Positions 34,220 through 41,691 of a DNA stretch of 41,691 bases are shown one piece after another. The notes under the pieces were generated by a model. That model was not told where the DNA came from and did no database searches. It saw only the letters and a list, made by a program, of their open reading frames with translations. Numbering within the stretch: the stretch's first letter is position 1; every line of letters starts with the position of its first letter. The translations under genes and the position numbers were made by a program. Source of the DNA: Candidatus Liptonbacteria bacterium (lineage in GTDB: Bacteria > Patescibacteriota > Minisyncoccia > UBA6257 > 2-01-FULL-56-20); the NCBI GenBank assembly GCA_016204355.1, contig JACQKT010000010.1, forward strand, positions 1 to 41,691, given 5' to 3'.

Positions 34220-34609
34220 ATGAGCGATACGTCACTTATTCTGATAGTGGACGAAGACCAGAATTTCCGCGAAATATTTTCGCGGGAGCTGAAAGCCGCA
34301 GGCTTTCGTGTCGAGACTGCCGACGGGGGACAACACGGCGTAGAAAAAGCCAAGCAGCTGAAGCCCGACCTCGTTCTGATGGATGTACAGATGCCCGGTA
34401 TGGACGGCGTGGCGACTGTAATGAAAATGAAAGAGGACCCCGAAACGAAAGATATCAAGGTGATTTTTCTTACCGCTTTCGGAAATCAGGGCGACGAGAT
34501 ACAAAGAGAGAGTGCTAACTTTTCAAAAGAAATAGGCGCCATGGGATACATACATAAAACTGACGATCTGAAAGATATAGTTTCAAAGGTCAAAAAATTT
34601 TTAAATTGA
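34220..34609 (+). CDS. Single-domain response regulator (CheY-like receiver) 1
   Basis: LILIVDEDQNFREIFSRELKAAGF; PDLVLMDVQMPGMDGVATVMKMK; VIFLTAFG. Confidence 0.93.
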   Translation: MSDTSLILIVDEDQNFREIFSRELKAAGFRVETADGGQHGVEKAKQLKPDLVLMDVQMPGMDGVATVMKMKEDPETKDIKVIFLTAFGNQGDEIQRESANFSKEIGAMGYIHKTDDLKDIVSKVKKFLN

Positions 34610-34618
34610 TTTTTCAAA

Positions 34619-35014
34619 ATGTCTGACGGAAGCCTGATTCTTATTGTGGACGACGAGGAATATTTCCGCGAAATATTTTCTACCAAGCTGGGCGCCGAAG
34701 GTTTCAGCGTGGAAACGGCGGAAAGCGGAGAAGAAGGAATAAAAAAAGCCAAAAAATTGAAGCCAAACCTGATTTTAATGGACGTCAAAATGCCCGGTAT
34801 GGACGGCGTGGCGACTGTAATGAAAATGAAAGAGGACCCCGAAACCAAGGACTTGAAAGTAGTTTTCCTGACAAGCTTCGGCAGCCCCGAAGAGGAACTC
34901 CAGGCAATAGATGTAAAATATTCCAAAGACATAGGCGCGGCGGGGTATATAAGAAAGACCGATGACTTGGACATACTTGTTTCCAAAATAAGAGCGTTCA
35001 CTGACCCGTCCTGA
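34619..35014 (+). CDS. Single-domain response regulator (CheY-like receiver) 2
   Basis: LILIVDDEEYFREIFSTKLGAEGF; PNLILMDVKMPGMDGVATVMKMK; VVFLTSFG. Confidence 0.93.
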   Translation: MSDGSLILIVDDEEYFREIFSTKLGAEGFSVETAESGEEGIKKAKKLKPNLILMDVKMPGMDGVATVMKMKEDPETKDLKVVFLTSFGSPEEELQAIDVKYSKDIGAAGYIRKTDDLDILVSKIRAFTDPS

Positions 35015-35019
35015 CCAAC

Positions 35020-35439
35020 ATGCCGAAGAAACCGCTTATTCTTATCGTTGACGACGAGGATAGTTTTATTGAGATAATGACGACGAAGCTCAGGGCCGAA
35101 GGCTTCGACACCGCGGCGGCGCACGACGAGACGGAAGCCATGAAGCAAGCCGAAGCGCTTTCTCCGGACCTCATACTTATGGACATTTACATGCCTCCGG
35201 GGCCGACCGGCACGGACGCGGCGCTTGCGATAAAGCAGAATCCGAAAACAAAAAATATCAAAATAGCTTTTTTGTCGAGTCTGAATAATCCGTGGCCTTT
35301 CGTCGATGTGAACAAGGATAAGGCGAGCCGCGAAATGGGTATGGAAGATTTTTTGATGAAGGAAAACGATTTGGATGCCAATGTTTCAAAGATAAGAGAA
35401 ATATTAAAAGGAGTGGAGGTTGAAGCCAAAGCAGGTTAA
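35020..35439 (+). CDS. Single-domain response regulator (CheY-like receiver) 3
   Basis: LILIVDDEDSFIEIMTTKLRAEGF; PDLILMDIYMPPGPTGTDAALAI; IAFLSSL. Confidence 0.92.
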   Translation: MPKKPLILIVDDEDSFIEIMTTKLRAEGFDTAAAHDETEAMKQAEALSPDLILMDIYMPPGPTGTDAALAIKQNPKTKNIKIAFLSSLNNPWPFVDVNKDKASREMGMEDFLMKENDLDANVSKIREILKGVEVEAKAG

Positions 35440-35441
35440 AA

Positions 35442-36971
35442 ATGAAAAAAGGAACAGTGGGAGGCGCCCCCGTTAAACTGTCCTCCAAGAACATTATCCG
35501 GCTGATAAAAACAGGTAGCGGCAGATTCTGGTCCGGCCTGAGAGAAAAAAAAGCGCTGGATTTGTTCCACAAAGCGGTGAGGCGTGTGCCCGCGTACAAG
35601 GATTTTTTGAGGAAAAACAGAATTTCACCGGAAAAGATAAAGAATTTTTCCGATTTCCAATTTGTTCCCGTTACGGACAAAAAAAATTATCTGAGGCAAT
35701 ATCCGCTGAAAGATCTGTGCTGGGACGGAACACTCGAAAGACCGTATGTATTCACTTCGACTTCCGGCTCGACCGGCGAGCCGTTTTATTTTATGCGCGG
35801 CGAGCGCCTTGACTGGGAGTCTTCGCTCATACACGAACTTTTTCTTCTCAATTCGAGAAGAAAAAAAGGGCCGGTTTTGGTAATCGTCGGCTTCGGGATG
35901 GGAGTCTGGATAGGCGGACTGATAACTTACAAGGCTTTTGAAATAGCCAGCCGCGGCAAAGATTATCCCGTTTCCATAATCACGCCGGGAATAAACAAAA
36001 TAGAAATTCTGAACGCGCTGAAAAAACTTTCGCCGCAATTCGCGGAAACGATAATCGCCGGATACCCGCCGTTTTTGAAAGATATCGTGGACAGCGCCGC
36101 CGAAGAAAGAATCAATCTCAAAAAATTGAACGTGCGCCTGCTGTTCGCCGCCGAGCCGTTCACTGAAAACTTCCGCGACTACGTAGTTAAAAAAGCGGGT
36201 GTGAAAAATCCGAATTTAGACACTTTGAACGTATATGGAACGGCTGAAATCGGGACAATGGCTTACGAAACGCCAACGAGCATAATGATGCGGCGTCTCG
36301 CGGTCAAAGACAAAGAGCTTTTCCGGGATGTTTTTTCGAACATAGAAAAAACTCCAACGCTCGCGCAGTACAATCCGTTTTTTGTAAATTTCGAGGCGCC
36401 GGAAGGAGAAATCCTGCTGACGGGAGACAATTCAATTCCGCTTGTCCGGTATGCCGTCGGCGACAGGGGAGGAGTTTATGGGTTTGATGAAGCTTCTCCT
36501 ATTTTTAAAGCAAATGGATATGACCTCGAAAAAGAATCCCGCAAAAATTCACTAAAAGAAATTTATAAACTTCCTTTCGTTTATGTTTATGAAAGGATTG
36601 ACTACTCAACGACGTTATACGGGCTTCAGATATATCCCGAGGCGATTCGGGAAGCACTTTTAAAGAAAAATCTTAACGGATTTTTTACGGGCAAGTTCAC
36701 TATGATAACCAAATTCGACAAACACCAGGACCAATTTTTGGAAATAAATCTGGAGCTAAAAAAATCCAAAAAGGCTGAAGAAAGCCTGAAAAAGAAAGCT
36801 CTTAAAGAAATAATTATTATGCTTCGTAATAAAAATTCCGAATTCAGGGAACTCCACAGCTATCTTGGAAAACGCGCCATCCCAAAACTTGTTTTTTGGG
36901 AATATGAGCACCCTCTCTTTTTCAAGCAGGGAGTAAAACAGAAATGGGTCAGGAAAAATTATAAAAAATGA
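35442..36971 (+). CDS. Phenylacetate-CoA ligase-like (PaaK-like) adenylate-forming enzyme
   Basis: YVFTSTSGSTGEPFYF (P-loop-like STSGSTGEP); VYGTAEIGTMAYE; GEILLTGDNSIPLVRYAVGDRGGVYGF. Confidence 0.8.
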   Translation: MKKGTVGGAPVKLSSKNIIRLIKTGSGRFWSGLREKKALDLFHKAVRRVPAYKDFLRKNRISPEKIKNFSDFQFVPVTDKKNYLRQYPLKDLCWDGTLERPYVFTSTSGSTGEPFYFMRGERLDWESSLIHELFLLNSRRKKGPVLVIVGFGMGVWIGGLITYKAFEIASRGKDYPVSIITPGINKIEILNALKKLSPQFAETIIAGYPPFLKDIVDSAAEERINLKKLNVRLLFAAEPFTENFRDYVVKKAGVKNPNLDTLNVYGTAEIGTMAYETPTSIMMRRLAVKDKELFRDVFSNIEKTPTLAQYNPFFVNFEAPEGEILLTGDNSIPLVRYAVGDRGGVYGFDEASPIFKANGYDLEKESRKNSLKEIYKLPFVYVYERIDYSTTLYGLQIYPEAIREALLKKNLNGFFTGKFTMITKFDKHQDQFLEINLELKKSKKAEESLKKKALKEIIIMLRNKNSEFRELHSYLGKRAIPKLVFWEYEHPLFFKQGVKQKWVRKNYKK

Positions 36972-38101
36972 CCAAGCTGGAAAAATTCGAGCCAGGAAAA
37001 GAAAATTTGGAGAGTTTCAAATCTCGTTTTGCTGTTGATGAAGTAATTGACAATTACGCCAGTCAGCTTGAAGAACTTTTTTTGGTAAGAAATCCGAAGT
37101 ATCGCCTCGACAAGAATTATAAGGAGGAATTCGAAAAGTTCCTAAAGGAACATTTGAGCGGAAAAGAAACTAAAGATGCCGGAAGCTGGTTTTATTTTCC
37201 ATGGAGCAAAAAGCTGGCACATTACCTTTCCGATGAAATGCATCAGGAATTGCGTACCGCGCGGAACAAAAACCTTATAACAAAAGCCGAGCAGGAAAAA
37301 TTCTATAATTTCAAAATTGGTGTTGCCGGACTGAGTGTTGGAAGCCACGCGGCTTTGACTATTGCTATGATGGGCGGAGGAAGAACGATGAAACTGGCCG
37401 ACCCCGACGAAATTTCTGGTTCAAATTTAAACAGAATAAGATATGACTTCACCGAAGTAGGAAAAAGCAAGTGCGAGCTTGCCTGCCGGAAAATATTACA
37501 GATAAATCCCTATGCGGAAATCATCGATTATCCGGCGGGAATAACCGAAGAGAATATCGCGGAATTTTTAGCCGGCCCGCCGAAACTCGACGTTTTAGTG
37601 GAGGAATGCGATAACCTCGAAATGAAAGTAAGATTGCGCATTGAGGCAAAAAAACTCGGAATACCGGTTGTAATGGCGACCGATAACGGGGATAACGTGA
37701 TTATAGATATCGAAAGATACGATCTTGACCCAAATCTAAAAATTTTCAACGGCGCCGCGGGCGACCTGACAGTCGAAGAATTCAGAAATTTTCCGCCTCA
37801 GGAATTGCCGAAACTCGCTTCAAAAATAGCCGGCCCGGAAGTAACGGTGCCGCGGATGCTTGATTCGCTTCTTGAGGTAGGTAAGACTCTTTATTCCTGG
37901 CCGCAGCTGGGGGACGCCGCGACCCTAGCCGGAGTTTCCCTTTCGTATGTAGTAAAAAAAATGGCACTCGGAGAAAAAATAAAATCCGGAAAATTGGAAG
38001 TTAATCTTGATTCGGTATTCGACCCTGATTATTTTTTGGAAAGCGCGAAAAACGAACGTGACGAAAAAAGACGCGGTTTTGCCGGCAAAATGGGTTTTTG
38101 A
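36968..38101 (+). CDS. ThiF/MoeB/E1-like adenylyltransferase-fold protein
   Basis: FKIGVAGLSVGSHAALTIAMMGGGRTMKLADPDEISGSNLNRIRYDFTEVGKSKCELA; DVLVEECDNLEMKVRLRIEAKKLGIPVVMATDNGD; overlaps the upstream stop. Confidence 0.88.
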   Translation: MTKLEKFEPGKENLESFKSRFAVDEVIDNYASQLEELFLVRNPKYRLDKNYKEEFEKFLKEHLSGKETKDAGSWFYFPWSKKLAHYLSDEMHQELRTARNKNLITKAEQEKFYNFKIGVAGLSVGSHAALTIAMMGGGRTMKLADPDEISGSNLNRIRYDFTEVGKSKCELACRKILQINPYAEIIDYPAGITEENIAEFLAGPPKLDVLVEECDNLEMKVRLRIEAKKLGIPVVMATDNGDNVIIDIERYDLDPNLKIFNGAAGDLTVEEFRNFPPQELPKLASKIAGPEVTVPRMLDSLLEVGKTLYSWPQLGDAATLAGVSLSYVVKKMALGEKIKSGKLEVNLDSVFDPDYFLESAKNERDEKRRGFAGKMGF

Positions 38102-38104
38102 AAA

Positions 38105-39148
38105 ATGGACGAGAATATCAAAAAAATATTATGGGCCGGAGTTCAAGCGCCTTCGGGGGACAATTCGCAGCCGTGGAAATTCAAAGTCAAAGACAACGCA
38201 ATTTTAATTTTGAACCTCCCCGAGAAAGACAACCCGATTTTCAATTTCAGGGGACGAGGCACGCTTGTCGCGCACGGCGCGCTCATAGAGAACATGGTTA
38301 TAGCCGCTTCTTCGCTCGGGTATCGCTCAAAGGTAGATGTTTTCCCAGACAAGGAAGACCCCGGAGTTACCGCGAAAGTCATTTTTGAAAAAGACTATCC
38401 CAGGCACGAACAGCTTTACGGCGCCATTTCGGAAAGGGCCACAAACAGAAAGGTCTACATGGACAAATCTTTTACGCCTCAGCAAAGAAACAGAATAACC
38501 GGAAGCGTAAAAGGAGAAGGCAAATTAATTTTGATAGAGGATGCCCTGAAAAAAGCGATAATAGGAAAGGCGACCGCCGTCAATGAGATAGTGATGCTTG
38601 AAAACAGACAGCTTCACGATTATTTTTTCGGCGACATTAGGTGGACTTCTAAAGACGAACTGGAGAAAAAAAGCGGGCTTTATCTCGAAACCATGGAGCT
38701 GACGCCTCCGCAAAAAGCGGTTTTCAAGGTTTTGAGCTACTGGCCGGCAGCGAGAGCGCTTAACTCGTTGGGTATCGCGAAGTTTATAGCCAGAGAAAAT
38801 TCGAAAGTATATTCTTCCGGGTCGGCCATGGGGGCGATAACCGTTCCGGACAACGACGAGGCATTTGTCGGAGTGGGCCGGCTTATGGAACGAATCTGGC
38901 TGGAGGCAACGGATATGAATTTGAGCATGCACCTTATTACGGGTGTGATATATTTGATGCAGGGGATTCTTGGCGGCGAAAGCAGATATTTTTCCGATAA
39001 GCATATCTCCATTATTAAAGAAGCTTACGAAGACATAAGAACTGCCCTTGGCGTTGAAAACGAAACGATAGCGATGCTCTTCAGAATAGGATACGGAGAC
39101 AAGCCAAGCGCAAGGTCTTCGCGCCTCGAGCCCGTTATTTTAAACTGA
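38105..39148 (+). CDS. Nitroreductase-fold protein (Acg/Rv3131-like)
   Basis: WAGVQAPSGDNSQPWKFKV; ALIENMVIAASSLGY; SERATNRKVYMDKSF; second-half LMERIWLEATDMNLSMHLITG. Confidence 0.82.
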   Translation: MDENIKKILWAGVQAPSGDNSQPWKFKVKDNAILILNLPEKDNPIFNFRGRGTLVAHGALIENMVIAASSLGYRSKVDVFPDKEDPGVTAKVIFEKDYPRHEQLYGAISERATNRKVYMDKSFTPQQRNRITGSVKGEGKLILIEDALKKAIIGKATAVNEIVMLENRQLHDYFFGDIRWTSKDELEKKSGLYLETMELTPPQKAVFKVLSYWPAARALNSLGIAKFIARENSKVYSSGSAMGAITVPDNDEAFVGVGRLMERIWLEATDMNLSMHLITGVIYLMQGILGGESRYFSDKHISIIKEAYEDIRTALGVENETIAMLFRIGYGDKPSARSSRLEPVILN

Positions 39149-39158
39149 AACAAAATTC

Positions 39159-40772
39159 ATGGAATTCGCCAGAAATTTGGATCTTTTGTCCGTCGGCATT
39201 GCCAGCGCCGCGACGGGAATATTGGGGTTTATAGTTTTTTTTAATAACAGAAAAAGCGTAACTTCCCGCACATTCCTTTATTTTTCGCTGGTTACGATTT
39301 TTTGGGGAGCAATAAATTATCTTCAATACAAAATAACCCCCGTCGATATCTCGTTTTGGGCGATAAAGCTGACTATTTTTTTGGGAGTTTGGCACTCTTT
39401 CCTGCTTTTCCGGCTGATGTATGTTTTTCCCGAAGAAAAAATTTCTTTCCCGAAATGGCACACCTTCGGAATTTTGCCCGTCGTGATACTGACTTCGATT
39501 TTAACTCTCACTCCTCTCGTTTTTTCAAAGGTATCGGAGATAGATCCGAGCGGAAGAATAGTAAAAATAGAAAACGGGCCAGGAATAGCGCTTTTCGGCG
39601 TCGTCGTGCTTGCGTCCGTTATTTCCGGCGTAGCGATATTGTTGAAGAAAACGATCAAAGCGGAAGGAATTTTAAAGCGACAATTCCGCTCGGTTTTTTT
39701 CGGGGTGCTTTTTACATTTATATTGCTGATGGCGTTCAATTTCATACTTCCTGCATTTTTCGACAGTCCTCAGTTCATACCTCTCGGAGCGGTTTTTCTT
39801 TTCCCGTTTATAGTTTTTACCGCATACGCGATTTTGAGGCATCATTTACTCAACGTTAAAGTAATAGCAACGGAAGTCTTGACATTCGTCTTGGCGGTGA
39901 TAACGCTCTTCGAAATAGTCCTTTCCGATACGGTTGCCGAGATTATTTTCAGGTCTTTTGTTTTCATCCTTGTTTTGATATTCGGAATCCTGCTTATTCG
40001 CGGAGTAAGGATCGAAGTTCAGCAGCGCGAGCAGCTGCAGATATTGAACGACAGACTCGCAAAAGCAAACACTCAGCTCGAGGAACTGAGCCGTTTCAAA
40101 ACCCAGCTTTTGTCGCTTGCTTCGCATCAGATAAAGTCTCCGCTCGCGGCGATTAAAGGTTTCGTTTCGGTTTTGTCGGACGGATTATACGGACCGATAG
40201 ATTTAAAAGTTAAGGACGTTCTCGGCAAAATTAAGAGTTCCGCGGACGGACTTATAGAGCTTATAAACAATCTGCTGGATTTGAGAAAAGTGGAAGAAGG
40301 GAAAATGGAATACATATTCACCAAAACCGATATGTGCGCCTTGGTTAAGGACGTAATGTCGACGCTACAGCCGCTCGCGACGAATAAAAATCTCGAATTC
40401 ACTTATTCCGGCCCGGACAGAGGCGTGTTCCTGAATGCGGATGGACAAAAATTGAAACAGGTTGTCCAGAATCTGATAGACAATGCCATAAAATACACTC
40501 CGCAAGGATTCGTGAAGATTGAACTCAAAAAAGAAAATAAGACCATAAACTTTTCGGTAACCGATTCCGGACTCGGCGTATCAAAAGAACTTCTTTCGCA
40601 GATTTTCGAAGAGTTCGTGCGCGATGAGCGTGTCAAGGCAAAAATTCTCGGAACGGGGCTCGGGCTTTACATTGCGAGAAAAATTGTCGAGGCGCACAGT
40701 GGAAAAATCTTGGCGGAATCAGAAGGAGAGGGGAAAGGTTCCAAGTTCTCGGTTATGTTGCCGGGAGATTAA
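39159..40772 (+). CDS. Sensor histidine kinase with multi-TM N-terminal sensor region
   Basis: About 7 hydrophobic segments then HisKA SLASHQIKSPLAAIKGFVSVL; HATPase NLIDNAIKYTPQGFVKI; VTDSGLGVSKELLSQIFEEFVR; GTGLGLYIARKIVEAHSGKI. Confidence 0.93.
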   Translation: MEFARNLDLLSVGIASAATGILGFIVFFNNRKSVTSRTFLYFSLVTIFWGAINYLQYKITPVDISFWAIKLTIFLGVWHSFLLFRLMYVFPEEKISFPKWHTFGILPVVILTSILTLTPLVFSKVSEIDPSGRIVKIENGPGIALFGVVVLASVISGVAILLKKTIKAEGILKRQFRSVFFGVLFTFILLMAFNFILPAFFDSPQFIPLGAVFLFPFIVFTAYAILRHHLLNVKVIATEVLTFVLAVITLFEIVLSDTVAEIIFRSFVFILVLIFGILLIRGVRIEVQQREQLQILNDRLAKANTQLEELSRFKTQLLSLASHQIKSPLAAIKGFVSVLSDGLYGPIDLKVKDVLGKIKSSADGLIELINNLLDLRKVEEGKMEYIFTKTDMCALVKDVMSTLQPLATNKNLEFTYSGPDRGVFLNADGQKLKQVVQNLIDNAIKYTPQGFVKIELKKENKTINFSVTDSGLGVSKELLSQIFEEFVRDERVKAKILGTGLGLYIARKIVEAHSGKILAESEGEGKGSKFSVMLPGD

Positions 40773-40803
40773 CAAAAAACCGCCCGTTAGGCGGTTTTTT
40801 GTT
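40771..40803. terminator. Bidirectional intrinsic terminator between the HK operon and rpmE
   Basis: AACAAAAAACCGCC cgtta GGCGGTTTTTTGTT; symmetric A/T tracts. Confidence 0.88.
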
Positions 40804-40810
40804 AATGCCG

Positions 40811-41056
40811 TTATTTTCTTCCCTGTGCTTTCGCTTTCTTCGGAGCGGCCGATGCTTTCGTCTGCCGTTTCTTGAATTTCTCAACCCGGCCAGCGGTATC
40901 TATCAGTTTTTCCTCGCCGGTGTAGAACGGATGGCAATTGCCGCAGATTTCCACCTGTATCTCTTTTTTTGTCGCACCTATAGTGTAGGTTTTTCCGCAG
41001 GCGCAGCGGATTTTTGCTTCCGGGAAATATTCCGGGTGAATATCCTTTTTAGCCAT
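40811..41056 (-). CDS. rpmE: 50S ribosomal protein L31 (zinc-binding type)
   Basis: [64 protein letters not shown]. Confidence 0.95.
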   Translation of the reverse strand: MAKKDIHPEYFPEAKIRCACGKTYTIGATKKEIQVEICGNCHPFYTGEEKLIDTAGRVEKFKKRQTKASAAPKKAKAQGRK

Positions 41057-41097
41057 ATTTTTAAAAGATAAGTTACATTATACACGGCTTTTAAAGC

Positions 41098-41125
41098 TTG
41101 ACAATAGTCGCCAGTCGGCTAAAAT
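41098..41125 (+). promoter_or_regulatory. Probable rRNA operon promoter
   Basis: TTGACA (41098-41103), 16-bp spacer, TAAAAT (41120-41125), upstream of 16S rRNA. Confidence 0.7.
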
Positions 41126-41342
41126 ACACAACGTCATGAACGCGATCGGATTTTCACAATTGCATAAGGAAAGTCTGTGCCGGTTTACCCCGTAAACCGC
41201 GCGGCAGGCGATAAAATTTATTAGAGAGTTTTTCAGTTGTCCCAATGAAGCAGTTGTTTGTTTCTGTTTTTCTGCTTTATCAAAAAAACAGAAAAATCAT
41301 GAAAATTATTTGAAGCCTTCTTTTGAAGGCCTAAATTAGTTT

Positions 41343-41691
41343 TCTTTCAGAGGATTTGATCCTGGTCCAGGATGAACGATGGCGGCGTGGATAAGGCATG
41401 CAAGTCGAGCGGAATTAAATTTGAAGAAGCTGAGATTACATCAAAGCGACGGATGATTTAATTTAGCGGCGAACGAGTTAGTAACACCCTGGCACGTACC
41501 CCGGAGACGGAAACAGCTCACCGAAAGGTGGGGTAATGTCCGATGGTCTCGCAAGAGTAAATGTCGCAAGACGCTCCGGGATCGGCCTAGGCCTGATCAG
41601 CTAGTTGGTAGGGTAACGGCCTACCAAGGCTACGACCAGTAGGGGAGGTGAGAGCCTGACCCCCAACGACGGAACTGAGAACGGTCCGTAC
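41343..41691 (+). rRNA. rrs: 16S ribosomal RNA, 5' portion (truncated by the window end)
   Basis: AGAGGATTTGATCCTGGTCCAGGATGAACGATGGCGGCGTGGATAAGGCATGCAAGTCGAGCGG; later GGCCTACCAAGGCTACGACC and GGAACTGAGAACGGTCCGTAC. Confidence 0.95.

Overview
The window looks like part of a Patescibacteria/CPR (Parcubacteria-like) chromosome. That assignment is inferred from gene content and the divergent 16S 5' end and is not verified. Housekeeping genes include PBP2, GalT-like, L21, PGK, AspRS, NDK, a RF1-like protein, L31, RNase P RNA and the 5' end of 16S rRNA. The most unusual content is: (1) six full-length paralogs, in three tandem pairs, of a ~550-600 aa cysteine-rich protein family with terminal zinc ribbons and a duplicated Cys-rich central module, plus a 30-bp C-terminal remnant of a probable seventh copy and a 107-bp identical tract shared by two copies; (2) a probable seven-gene operon (34220-40772) linking three stand-alone receiver domains, a PaaK-like adenylate-forming enzyme, a ThiF/E1-like protein, an Acg-like nitroreductase and a membrane histidine kinase; (3) a compact module of C5-methyltransferase, GHKL (MORC/MutL-like) ATPase, putative nuclease and Vsr; (4) an AspRS that lacks the bacterial GAD insertion domain and has a dispersed palindromic element encoded at that position. 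All calls come from reading the sequence and the supplied ORF track; no database searches were run.
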